Shown here one piece after another: positions 36,373 through 47,509 of a DNA stretch of 64,000 nucleotides. The notes beneath the pieces were generated by a model. That model ran no database searches. It was given only the letters and a program-made list of their open reading frames with translations, and had not been told where the DNA came from. Position 1 is the stretch's first letter. Each line of letters starts with the position of its first letter. Both the position numbers and the translations under genes were made by a program. Origin of the DNA: Corylus avellana (taxonomy: Eukaryota; Streptophyta; Magnoliopsida; Fagales; Betulaceae); assembly GCF_901000735.1 (NCBI RefSeq), contig NC_081546.1:23845009-23909008 (forward strand). Reading direction: 5' to 3'.

Positions 36373-37596
36373 ATGGCATAGACGAAAGCCAGTGCAGCAG
36401 CTTCATCCTCTTCACGTCCACGATCCCGCCAGATCAGGACCTTGATGCAAGATGCTCAAAGTCCTGAGTCCGATCCCGATTTCGAGAAGGAAGATGCCGT
36501 CCCCGACGTCTCACCAGTTAGTAGTCCTGAGCCCGAGGGGCCAGTGAGGGAGATCAGCAGCTGCACTGATAGCGACAACGCCAATTGCACTTATGACTGC
36601 ACCCGCTTCAGGGTTGACAAAGCCCGACGTAGGTATCAGGCCTTCTACAAAGGGTGAAAGATTATAGTCGATAGAGGAATCAACGTGGCTGACGTAGCCA
36701 AAAGAGCTCCACGGGTACAGATGATACTATACACCGAGGGTTGGACGGACATGATGGTGGATCACCGTCCCGCAATCGAAGAGCTAGTCCACGAGTTCTA
36801 CGCCAATAGCCATATGAGTTACGGTGACTCTTTTCATACTTGGGTCAGAGGCACGCCGATCATAGTGACCCCCACCCTCATCAGCAGCATCACCGGCGCA
36901 CCACGAGTGCATGACCCTAAATATCCATGGCCAGTCGACAGCTTTCCCACCCGTGCTTAGTTGGTTGAGTGTTTCGTCGACGGGTGTCCCCATTAGATGG
37001 AAATGGAGGGAGAAGGAGTTTTCCAGATCAGCGACCTCAAGAGCGACGACGACTGGTGCATCTCCTATATCATGGTTAGCTAGATTTACCCCGTAGTGAG
37101 CCTCACCTCCATCACCATCAAACGAGCTCACTGCCTTTATGCCATTTTGACCGAGACCTCCATCGATTTTGGCTCCTTGGTTACAACGATGATGATGGGA
37201 GTACGGTTAGCGGATCAGATCACCACCCTACCGTATGGAGCCTTGGTCACCCAGATCGCTGAGCACGCTAGAGTATCCATTAGGGGCCTGAAGGAGCTAC
37301 TGCCATCCAAGGGGCCCATAACCTCGCGATTCCTTAACGCGAGCAATGCTCACCTTAAAGAAGCTGAGCCAGAGCAGAGACCACCGCGGCCCCCGGGAGC
37401 AGCTCGAGCTGATAGGGCAACTTCATATGCAGGCCAAGATGAGCGTGTGAGTCGTAGGGAAGATACACTTCGATATGTGCAGCAATCTCTCCAAGAGCTA
37501 CATGCAACACGAGCAGAGGATCACGCCATACTCGTACAGCTATGGGACCACTTGATGGGATCACTAGACGTCAGGGACTACAACATCCAATCCTAG
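36373..37596 (+). pseudogene. Second ORF: putative plant transposon protein domain
   Basis: Starts ATG at 36373 but has TAG as codon 3; then Ser and Ala-rich ASAAASSSSRPRSRQ and an acidic region. Next, EELVHEFYANSHMSYGD and WVRGTPIIVTPTLISSITGAP resemble the putative plant transposon protein domain often found in LTR-element ORFs of unknown role. The later part (37096-37596) has ITIKRAHCLYAILTETSIDFG and a coiled-coil end with RREDTLRYVQQSLQELHATR. Further stops occur at about 36655, 36958 and 37000-37085. It has no polymerase motif. Family assignment is from memory of the pattern, so treat it as moderate. Confidence 0.65.
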
Positions 37597-38010
37597 CGTC
37601 AACTGGGGGAGAGGGAGCCCGAGTGCGAGAGGTACACCTGGTCGAGGGTTTGCAGAGCCTAGCTCCAGGAGACGATCCCGCTCTTAGGGCGATCTTGCTT
37701 TGCCTATTCTTTTTTTGTAAGTCCACCATGGTTGTGGCAATTTTGTATGTTTTGGCTAGAATATAAGCCCACCTTGATGTGTGATGAATGACTGGCTTTG
37801 CTATGCTTGGTAATGGCAATTTGTATGCGACTGTTTCTTCTTTCTTCCCTTGGATTTAATTATGCATGCCTAAATCTTACTAATCTTTACAAAAAACATA
37901 TGATTCTGTTCAACCGTTTTCTTCTATCCAAGCTTTTAATTGTTTTTGAAAATCCTCTTTACCATGAGGATTTTGTTTATTACTAAAATCAAATTTCGAG
38001 AACGAAATTT

Positions 38011-38027
38011 TTATAAGGAGGGGAGAG
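38011..38027 (+). promoter_or_regulatory. Polypurine tract
   Basis: TTATAAGGAGGGGAGAG precedes the 3' LTR, following GAACGAAATTT; this is a typical plus-strand priming site of plant Ty3 elements. Confidence 0.85.
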
Positions 38028-39857
38028 TGTAATACCCCGATAAAACAATCGTCTTTACTAAAAGGTTTTCCACAAAGAGTGATTAAAAGATTTTACATAG
38101 AGCAAGGTTTCATAACAAAAAGACCTAAGTCCATACACATAACCAAGACTCCTAGATAGTTTTGAGGCAAAAACCCAAGCTCAGTTCTTTTTGATCTTAC
38201 GTACGCCAAGTAGTGCTGGACGTACGCCATTGTCTCTAATGTGGACGTACGACAAGGGACCACCGTACGTACGCCTCTAACTTATAGCGAGGACATACGA
38301 TGGGGGACCACCAGACGTATGCTACTTTTTGGTTGACCATTGGTTAATAACTATACGTACTTTGGACCCTTAAATAAACAATACCGAATGTACGCCCCAA
38401 TAATACCGGACGTACGATGCTTTTCAGAGTAGTTGGTAGCGCCCTTAGCTTTTCTGGCCTATAAATACAAACCCCCACCATTCCTTGAACCTATTCCTTC
38501 GCTCCCAGGCCCTTTGTAACCACCAAAGTGAGTGCTCTTTGAGAATTTTGTGATTTAAGAGAGGGAAGGAAGAAAACTTTTGTTCTTACCATTTTCCAAG
38601 GATACCTCTTGCCCGTTTTTATACTTTTGATATTGTTCTTATTGCTTCTCTACTGTTATAAACTTTTAAGGCACCTTGTTAAAGTTCATGTATTCTTTCT
38701 TACAAAATCAAGAAATGTTTCCAAAAGAGTTTTAAAATTTTCTTTGATTCCTTGTATTGCATGATGCTGAGTTTTTTTACAATGTATGTGTTTATTCAAT
38801 AGCCAAAGAGGAGATATGGTAGCCTATAGATTTTATAGAAACTAGAAAACACTGTTTGGTGCTTTTCCCGGATTGCCTAACTCACTGACCGGACTTACGC
38901 TCTCGAGCTCGGACGTACGGTCAGGAAGCCGGGCATCTGCCCTTAAGCCTCATTCTCATGTATTGTTGAGTCAGCAATCCTTTTGATAGATAAGGCTTAG
39001 TATCTTACTCATAAGGGTCCTCTAGAACTGCGCATAACGACATGTCGTATTTCGTTATAACAGGATTTAGCTATGTCGGAGGATCCAAGTGAGTGTACAA
39101 GGTAAGTAAACACATACGAACTCTTTCCTTAAAAACGTGGGATATGTCAGTTGAATGACCAAAAATATGATATGAGCATGTCTACATTTACGAACTACTT
39201 AGTAACTGCTTTATTAACTGTATGTTAAGGTGCATTGTATGACATAGTACACCGGTACGTGCGGTATAATAGTCATGGGCTTACTATATAGATTTCATTT
39301 TATGGTCAAATGCGTGTGTTGTTATATGAGCTTTGGATCTAATGATTTGTTTCCACTATAGTACATACATCATCAGTGGTGTGGGCCACCCGAGGTCGGA
39401 CTCGGTCGTGCCGCTAATGGGATGGACGGTAGCGTACAATATCTGGGGCACTGGTGTTGTGTTACAGGTCCCTCGGGACAGCGCCAGAAGGGGTAATATC
39501 TCATGTTATACCTAATTGTGAGGTTTACTTATTAAGTTGTTAGACTTACGCTGTTATTACCTTTCTAGGAAATCTGTTGCTAGAACTCAACGGTGGCACG
39601 GCTGCCACTACAGACTTTGCTTTATGGGTTTTCAGGTTTGTTTAGTATTACTATTAGTTGCTCCATGTCTTAATTTCGAGGAACATACATGTCTATTTCA
39701 TGATTTAATAGCATTCTTAGATTTATATCACCTACCTATGCATTAACTCCGATAATGCTTAGAGGGGCAATTCCTAATTTAGCCACAAGTTTGTTTAATT
39801 AGGGTAATTGCCAGTAACCCTGCCAGGTTAGCCAAGGCTAATCTTGGGGGTGTTACA
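38028..39857 (+). repeat. 3' LTR, 1830 bp
   Basis: The full-length copy, starting TGTAATACCCCG and ending GGGGGTGTTACA. TATA box CCTATAAATACAAACCC near 38460. GTACG-core array at 38190-38430. The R/U5 region has GGTAAGTAAACAC and GGTCCCTCGGGAC, shared with the other LTR families here. Confidence 0.93.
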
Positions 39858-39890
39858 ATATTTTTCACTTCAAATAAACTAGAAAGGATC

Positions 39891-41585
39891 TTGTTTCACG
39901 TGAGGGAGAGTGTCAAAGTTTTTTATTAATGATTAAATGTACTTCTTCCTATCAGCTTAAAATTTTAGGATAAATGTTGATTAAACAATTGCAACCATGC
40001 CTCATGGTGCGTCAGAAACCACCCCCAAAGCCCTTCTGCGTCCACCCATGGATTGATTTCCTTTTTTTGCTTTTTTTGCCCAAAAAATGGACTTTTGGAA
40101 AATCATTTTTAGAGCAAAGTATTTTCGGAAATTTGGGTAAAGTACAATTAAATCCCAGTTAAAAAATATTGTAATTTCTGTGTTGTCACCAAGCAAACAA
40201 ATAGGAATGGAAATTTTATTCCAACTTCCTGTATTCCTAGTAATACGCATTCACATTCCTAGTTAGGGAATCATCTTTCCAGTATACCAAACCTAACCTA
40301 AAAAAACAAACGTTCAATGGAATTGAAAAAATAAAAAAATAAAATAAAATTAGAATCCAGATTCCATCCTATTGTATAACTCTCATTAGTACTTACTAAT
40401 TATATGCAAATTACTCATTTGAATCCACAGGAATTAGTTTCCCCTTCCATCACTCTTCATCTAAGACGCAAATCTATAATGATTAATTTGGTTGTGTCTT
40501 TTACGATGGTCTTCATTGCTGTTCAAGCCCTTTGTTTCGCTGTGAATACATAAATAACAAATGTCCCTTGAGCTTTATGCACCTCTCAAGTGGGACATCA
40601 GGTTGAAGGCCCTCTTCAGAGATTCCAAATCTGGTTTAATTTATACATTAATGCTCTTCATCCTGCTGCAATCAGGGGTTAAAAACTGCTCCGCATCCCC
40701 TATCCACATAGGTTGCGGATGAATTTTTAGCCCCTAACTACATGTTGACGGATAGTGGAATATAGGTAGGCGGAGGTGGATAATATATTTTTCGCATCTG
40801 CATATATATAAAATAGTTTTGTTTTATTAAACCAAAACAACATTGTTTTGGGAAAAAGAGTAGGGCAACCGTAAGTTTTATAGACAAAATGCTTTTTTTC
40901 ATATCAGAATTCATTTTATAAATATTTTTGTTGCCCAATGTTTATAATTCAATTTGTATTTTCAGAATAAAATTTGCAAGTATAATTAGTTCAAAAATTG
41001 GATTAAGATCATCTAAAAAGCTCATAAAAAGCTTTTAAACCCTCCCCCCCCCCAAAAAAAAGTAAAAATGCAAAGCGATGGCAGACGCGGTTAGTACCAA
41101 AAAAATTTCGAACATGTGCGATTATGAGTAGATTCCACAAAATGCGAATGTGGATGCCGTTACTAAAATTCACTATCTGCAAAGTATGGATACAGATGTG
41201 AAATAAAGATATTACACACTCAAATAGTGCGGTGTAAACCTAGCTATGGTTTGCCTTAACAGCTCTTATCTCTTCATTTTTATTCAAGAACTATTGGATC
41301 GGGCTAATTTTTGGTCCATTTATAATTATTTGTTTGTATTTTTTGTTTAGACCTGGTATGTTGGAGAACTCATCCCTGTTGTTTTTAGTTTCGGGCTCCC
41401 GGGTTGTTTTTAGTTTCCTTGTCACTGTTTTCCTTGATTGATTAGAAAAGAAAAATGCAAAAGACTCTGTATCCTACTATACTCTAAACTCGTAATCAGC
41501 AAATTTTTAACTTCCCAATTTACGTCCTAGCTGGTCTATCTCCTAGGTTTAGCATAATTAGAAGGCTTGCTCATAACATGAGAAC
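39891..41585. other. Intergenic, no gene seen
   Basis: AT-rich with short homopolymers. The open frames lack domains or splice partners. Confidence 0.5.
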
Positions 41586-41597
41586 TGCAAGTTCTTC

Positions 41598-42081
41598 AGC
41601 TTTTTTTTTTTTTTTTTTTTCTTTTTTTTAATCAAAATACCAAAAAGGGGTGGGCTCCCCTATAACAGACCTAAACACGAAAAATAATAGTACAAGTAAA
41701 TGAACCAAAGTAGAAAATGGGCCAAATAAATGGCTCAGTCCTCTCCAAGGGACCGCATAAAGCGGTTTTAAAAGCAAACGGAGCACAAGAAGAATCATAA
41801 ACGTCAAGAGATTCACAAACCCTAATTACAAGTGTAAGAACCTCAAAAGGTCCAAACCCATCTGAACCCCAGCAATGAACACAACATCAACAACCCGAAG
41901 GAAGCCGAAACAGGAAAGGTACTGATAAAATCCGAATCTGAAACCGATGAGAAGGGAATACTGTCTCTGGAAGCACTAGTCTCTACTACAAAAATAAATC
42001 CTAAATACATAGGGAGACTAAAATTAACCCATAAAATCCAAACGAAACAACTGAAAATACATGGAAACAAAGGACAGGAAA
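41598..42081 (-). mobile_element. 5'-truncated LINE-like insertion with poly(A)
   Basis: The 484-bp segment is flanked by perfect 12-bp direct repeats TGCAAGTTCTTC (41586-41597, 42082-42093). It ends, on the minus strand, in an A-rich tail (T run at 41601-41630). The minus-strand frames are hydrophobic (LLVLRLLLKPLYAV) and do not show reverse transcriptase, as expected of a short 3' LINE fragment. A processed pseudogene is the alternative. Confidence 0.8.
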
Positions 42082-42278
42082 TGCAAGTTCTTCGGTTTAC
42101 GTCATGGCTTACCAGGACATAAATGGTTTCAAAGGTAATTAAGATAAAAGGATAATTTACCATGAAGTAATGCGTTGCAAGTACGGAAGGTGTGAAGAAA
42201 TTCCCAATGTTACTTCTTGTAAAAACTTTCCCTTCCGTACGTATGACCCTAGTTTAGTTTGAGTGTCTTACCATTGAG

Positions 42279-42280
<2 letters not shown>

Positions 42281-42310
<30 letters not shown>
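42281..42310. repeat. AT microsatellite
   Basis: Perfect (AT)15 run. Confidence 0.95.
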
Positions 42311-42314
<4 letters not shown>

Positions 42315-42573
42315 AATATGATTTAACTTCCTAAAGTAGTACGTACCACCACATTTTTATTTATCCATCCAAACTTTAAAAAGTGGTACCAGGCTTTTCA
42401 TACTATCATCACGTGTTAAATTATATACTTTTTGTATTTTTTTTTTCCAAAATATTCTTAAAATTAGAAATAACTATTTAAAAAAATGAAATTATTAAAA
42501 AATTAAACATGCAGGAAAAAAAAAAAAAGGAAATGAACACGAAAAGGGGTGGCCCTTTTCATGTTATCCCTCT

Positions 42574-42617
42574 TAATAATAATAATAATAATTATTATTA
42601 TTATTATTATTATTATT
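42574..42617. repeat. (AAT)n(ATT)n inverted microsatellite
   Basis: A run of AAT units turns into ATT units, forming a perfect self-complementary hairpin of about 20 bp per arm. Confidence 0.9.
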
Positions 42618-43622
42618 GGTGCCTTACATGTTTTTTTAGAAAAGGGTTCTTAATTGTATTGCTACTATTTAAGGGCCTTAAAGTTGCCTAATGGAAGAGT
42701 CGGCCATGTTGTAGATCCTTTATCTATCTTATTTTGTTAATTTAATTATCTTTTCAATTAAAATCTACTTTTCTCTTTAAATTTTTTTTTTTTTGGTAAG
42801 TTTTAAAATAAAGAATAAAAAGTGATTTATCGTCCAAAATAAAGAATAAAATTTCAAATGTATTTTAAAAGTGATTCATTAAAATAGAAAAAGCAGGGCT
42901 TGTTCTTCAAAATTTGAAGAAAAGTTTAAAGCATCCAATGTGAAAAAAATTGGTGGATTAAAGCATTGCTGCTTTAATTAGGGTTAGCTCTTCATCAAAT
43001 TTAGCTTTTCTCTACAAATTTGAAAAAATAATCATTTAATAAGCTCTTTACTTATCTATTTCCAATTTAACTTTTGTTAGAAAAGCTCTTCAAATATTAA
43101 GAGCCAAAAAGTTAAATCTGTTGAATTTTTCAAGCTTCTATATATATATATATTCATTTCCCTTCTTTCTCTCTCTCATCGATCTACCAAGAAACAAAAA
43201 AAAATTAAAAATGAATATTTAATAAAGTAGAGAAAGATCATATAAAGAGTTTTTATGTTTGATTCCTTTCCAAAGTGACACTCCATTTAAAAAATAAATA
43301 AATAAATTTCTCTTAAATCTTAATTTTTGTTTGAAAAGTTCAATAGAAGTACTCTTACGTACTCGATCGTTTCAAAATCTAGCAAGCTAGCTAGTTACAA
43401 AGCAATTGACAGCCTTAAATCGGTAAGTTGGTCTGGTTTTTTTTTTTATGTTTTTTTGGAGTAAAATAAAGGTAATCAAAAGTTTCATTTAAAAAAAAAA
43501 AAAAAAAATCCGTTCTGACCATCATGAGTGATCACTAGTACACTGTTAGGATAACGTCATATTTTGATGGATTATTTAATTACAATATTGTTTTGTTTTG
43601 TTTTTTTCTTCTCTTGTGCATA

Positions 43623-43625
<3 letters not shown>

Positions 43626-43663
<38 letters not shown>
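43626..43663. repeat. AT microsatellite
   Basis: Perfect (AT)n run about 650 bp upstream of the KNATM start. Confidence 0.95.
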
Positions 43664-43666
<3 letters not shown>

Positions 43667-44305
43667 ATAATTTAAGCTAGTTTGTCTTCTCAAATTCAAT
43701 ACTAACACTTGAAAGTACGAAGACTACAGTATAGTTAGTGGTTTCACAAAGTTGCAGGCATGAGATGGATGGATGGATGTAAACACGTAAACACAATCCC
43801 ATATTTTGCGTAGAAGTGTCATTTTTAATGAGAATGAACAGTTATAGAAACATTCTGTCCCACCATGTGAAAAAACCCAGGTATAGAATAAAAATTACCC
43901 CATTATGAACAGTTTAGAATTTGGATCTTGTGCCTGAAAAAAAGTGAGAGAGAATGACTAGTAAAATGGGAAAGAGGGTGTTGTACTAACAAAGCATCCC
44001 TTCAATCGAGAAACCCCCTTGAAGTGTTGCTTTCGGGTTATGTAAAAAGACAAGAGCAAGTAAAAAGTCCATCCATTATAGTTTTGACTGATACCATTCA
44101 TTCAACTATTTTTTGCATGCATGGGTCAATCCGCTGGTCACTTCCAAAAATGGGAGCGTCTGTCTTTCCCACTCCTGCTGTACTTCTACTATACATTCAT
44201 TTTTGCATCACTTTTTTTTTTTTTTTTCCTTCTTTTTTTGTTTTTGTTTTTGTGAGTTAATTTGGTATGCCCTTAGTTTTGGTGTACGTGTGTAGGAAAT
44301 TAATA

Positions 44306-47300
44306 ATGGAGGTTTTGATGAGTAACTCTAGGGAGAAACAACAAGAAGAAGAGAAAGAAGAAGAAGAAGTAGAGAGGGGAGAGGAGGTTATTGATCATGA
44401 GATCCTCAAGAGAAGAATCTCCACCCATCCTTCTTATGGTTTGTTGGTTGAGGCTCACTTGGGGTGTTTGAAGGTCTTTTAATTTCTCTCTCTCTCTTTC
44501 TCAAATTAATCTTTTGCATATTGTGAAAATTCCATGTGGGTCTGCCTTAAACTTTGGGATCTCTTAATATTGCTACTTTTTGTCTTTGAATTATTACTTT
44601 CTTGTTTCTCTTGTTTCTTCTTTTTTGTTGGGGTATTATTGTTGCATGAATTTGATCCTTGCTCATGTTAATGCAATAACGTGCTTGCTATCGTTGAAGG
44701 GATTCATTTGAAGCATGCATGCTGGTGTATGTATAAATAACATTTTCCTGTCATTATTTGTCTACTTTTTTTTCTTTTTCTCTTTTTCTTCAGGTTGGTG
44801 ACAATGGGGAATTGGAGAGTTATAATCACGCTAGAGATGATGAGAAGCAACAAGAAAACATCCCCAGCTTAGGCATGGCTAGTCGATCTGAGCTAGATCA
44901 CTTCATGGTAAATCCCAATTAATTTGCTTTTCTTTCTCTCTCTCTCTCTTGCACACATTTACACTAAGAAACATGGCACAAAGAGGCACTAGGAGGGCTC
45001 CTTGAGGCGAAAGGTATGGAATTAGATACCTTGACGTGGATGGGGAGTAAAGTTTTCAAACCTAATAAGATTACTCATATATATATGGTTGATGAAAGCA
45101 TTATCTTTCAGAAAAGGACAAGACCAAGGGGATTACAACATGCGTAGCTAGCAATATCTTTTCTTTAACTCTCTAGTGCGATGGCTTTAATTTGTTACAA
45201 AACTATTGTTTAATTCACCTACGTTTATAGATGTGTACTTTGGACGGCTGCTCTCGAAATGCTCATATAATTTTGGGTTTTGTAGGCCTTTTAAGTCAGC
45301 TAGCTAGCAAGAAGCCATTCACTTAAAAACAATTTCTTGTTCGGGGAAGAAACCTAAACCATGTAAAAGCACGACACCCAATACACCACCACCAAACGAG
45401 AAAAAACATTATAAGAAAAACTCATCAAATTCCTAAAAGTATTTAGCTCGTTGGAACAGGTCAGTTCGGTACTTAATTATTCGTTCAAATCTTACTAGGG
45501 TTTTACATCTTTTCAAGGCATTTCACGGTTTTCTGAAGCGGCGTGTTTGAACCGACTTAGGACAAGCTTTGGAACGATATATTATACCAACTCGTTCGAA
45601 CTTAAACTTAGGATGAACTATTATGTTAAGTTTTTCGGTTGTCTCTTTACAAACCGTTTTCACCCGGTCAGTAAAATTTAGAATTAGCAAAACTTCATGA
45701 AACATGATTACTTTGTAAGCCTTTGAATCAAATTTTCAATGCTACCAAGCTTTCCGTAATTTGATGTTAGAATCACGAGATATGACTGTCATTAGTCATG
45801 CATCATCCTCCCCGGGTCGGAGAGAATTCATCCTTGAATTCTGATAGCCTTTGCCTCGATTCTTGGGATGCTCAATCAATCCCTTCCAGCAAAACAAGTT
45901 CATACCCAAAAAGACATGATTAGTGGACCCTAAATCCATACACCAGGAACCAATTTGATTGATTCACCATCAAACATGATTCAACTAAGAAGGGAGATGG
46001 TATACCTAGACGTTGAGATGCTACAAACTTCCAGCAAAACAAGTTCATACCCAAAAAGACATGATTAGTTTACCTTAAATCCATACACCAGGAACCAATG
46101 TGATTGATGCACCATCAAACATGATTCAACTAAGAAGGGAGATGGTATACCTAGACGTTGAGATGCTAGAAACTTGGAGCAATTTCTTTTCTAGTGCCCT
46201 GCTTCACCACAGTGGAAACACTTTCCACTTGGCTTCGCTAGCTTTGATCTCTCCCCAGCTTTACTCACTCCCTTGCCAGCTTGCTTGGTGTACTTTTTCT
46301 TTTTCTAGCCTTTTAGCTTAGAAGAAGAAGTTTGTGTCATATTCACCCAAGCCTCAACCTTCAGGATGCATTCCGCTGCGATGAGCACATTCATTAGTCC
46401 AGACAAAGTGTATTCCTTTCTTCCCATAGACACATTAAGGCTAAACTAGTTAAATGACTCAGGTAGGATTGAAGGATCATATCCATATGTTATTCACCAT
46501 CAATCTCTGCACTCAAGACCTCCAATACAATCAGCATTGAGATTATGTTCATACAATGATCTCGTACTGGAGTTCCTTTTGCCATCTTTACATTAAGCCA
46601 AGTTCTCATTGTGTCTGACCAAGCAACACAACTTAATTTGCTCATCAAACATCTTCACTAGTCAGTATGCCTGAAGCAAGTCAAAGATCATGCATTTGAT
46701 GTTGGATTATATTTGTCACAAAAGGCCAAGATGTAGCACTTAACTCTCTTATTGGACTTTTGCCAGTGATCATATCGTTGCTTGTCCTCTTGAGAGACAT
46801 CCAAAGTTTGAAATTATGGACAGGGTTAAGACATTGTGCCCTTCAATCGTGAGCACAATGTTCAAATTACGTTTCCAGTCAACGAAATTGGCCCAATCAG
46901 CTTATTCTGATTCAATATAGTAGCAAGAGGGCAAAATGAAGACATTTTAATCTAAAATATGTAAACAATAACATAATCCAGGGTATATACATTTTGCAAA
47001 CAACAAACATAATATGAAATCCAAAAAGAAAACATAGTATATTTAAAATGCAACGACAATCTAATCCTGCAATTAATATCCCTAGGCAGCGAGGTGACAT
47101 TAACTCCTAATTATCTAGGTATTCTCATTGTTACTGTCATCTTGGTATCTCATACCAACATTAATAATTTGTCACTCTTAATTAGCTTCTAAGTTTAAGG
47201 TGATAGAGTTCTGCAGGGAGGCTAACATTTTAAATTAGTCAACTGTATACCATCATATAGAATCAGTTCATTTTCTTTTATCTCATATCTCTCATAAGTG

Positions 47301-47509
47301 GGTTTGCTGATAATTAACTTCTGATTTCGACTAAAATTAATGAGCAGGAAGCATATTGCTTAGCATTACGCAAGCTGAAAGAAGCAATGGAGGAACCTCA
47401 ACAAAAATCCATGGCTTTCATCAATAACATGCATTCACAACTTCAGGAGCTCACAGGGACTCATCATCCAGGACCTGCAGACCTTCCTGCCACCAGTTCT
47501 GCAGAATAA
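44306..47509 (+). CDS. KNATM: KNATM-like KNOX protein without homeodomain, 147 aa, three exons
   Basis: Exon 1 44306-44473, exon 2 44794-44907, exon 3 47348-47509; GT/AG borders, all in phase. Exon 1 encodes a Glu-rich start, then HEILKRRISTHPSYGLLVEAH, the KNOX1 (MEINOX) helix pattern. Exons 2-3 give SELDHFM|EAYCLALRKLKEAMEEP and FINNMHSQLQELTG, the KNOX2 pattern. There is no ELK or homeodomain and the protein ends soon after, with SSAE. The length matches Arabidopsis KNATM. That family lacks DNA binding and pairs with BELL-type TALE proteins, adjusting leaf polarity and shape. The start could also be 12 bp downstream (MSNSRE); I chose 44306. Intron 2 is 2.4 kb and holds copia gag debris. 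Confidence 0.9.
45780..46920 (-). pseudogene. Copia-type gag fragment in KNATM intron 2
   Basis: On the minus strand, 46820-46560 reads like a copia gag (UBN2-like) segment: DKQRYDHWQKSNKRVKCYILAF, then LNVKMAKGTPVRDH. At about 46225-46175 a zinc knuckle CFHCGEAGH-stop-KRNC follows a Lys-rich linker, with the conserved lead-in disrupted by an in-frame stop. No pol region is present. A 143-bp segment (45888-46030) is repeated in tandem at 46031-46175. It is an old, broken insertion in the intron. Confidence 0.7.

Larger units (their letters stand above)
32841..39857 (+). mobile_element. Non-autonomous LTR retrotransposon, 7.0 kb, perfect ATATT duplication
   Basis: The 5' LTR (32841-34056) and 3' LTR (38028-39857) share TGTAATACCCCGATAAAAC-type starts (the 5' copy has mutated TG to TA) and TTACA ends. 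The 5-bp duplication ATATT is perfect (32836-32840, 39858-39862). A tRNA-Met-like primer site and a purine tract border the interior. The 3.97-kb interior encodes two decayed ORFs, none with reverse transcriptase, RNase H or integrase motifs. The LTR and purine tract style is that of Ty3 chromoviruses. The element would need proteins supplied by a partner element. Confidence 0.93.
32720..39890. mobile_element. MITE split by an LTR retrotransposon
   Basis: The left arm starts AGGATCCTTTCC at 32720 and the right arm ends GAAAGGATC at 39890. The inverted pairs CATTTCATTTAAACT/AGTTTATTTGAAGTG and CCAGTTAGTTATAGT/ACTATAACTAACTG match only once the 7-kb LTR element is removed. The original MITE was about 150 bp. 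Its own target duplication is not clear. Confidence 0.75.
42094..44305. other. Upstream region of KNATM, intergenic
   Basis: It contains several microsatellites and T-rich DNA close to the gene. No other coding sequence seen. Confidence 0.5.

Noticed and set aside
36784..37131. 115-aa minus-strand frame in the LTR element
   Set aside because: Antisense shadow of the plus-strand second ORF.
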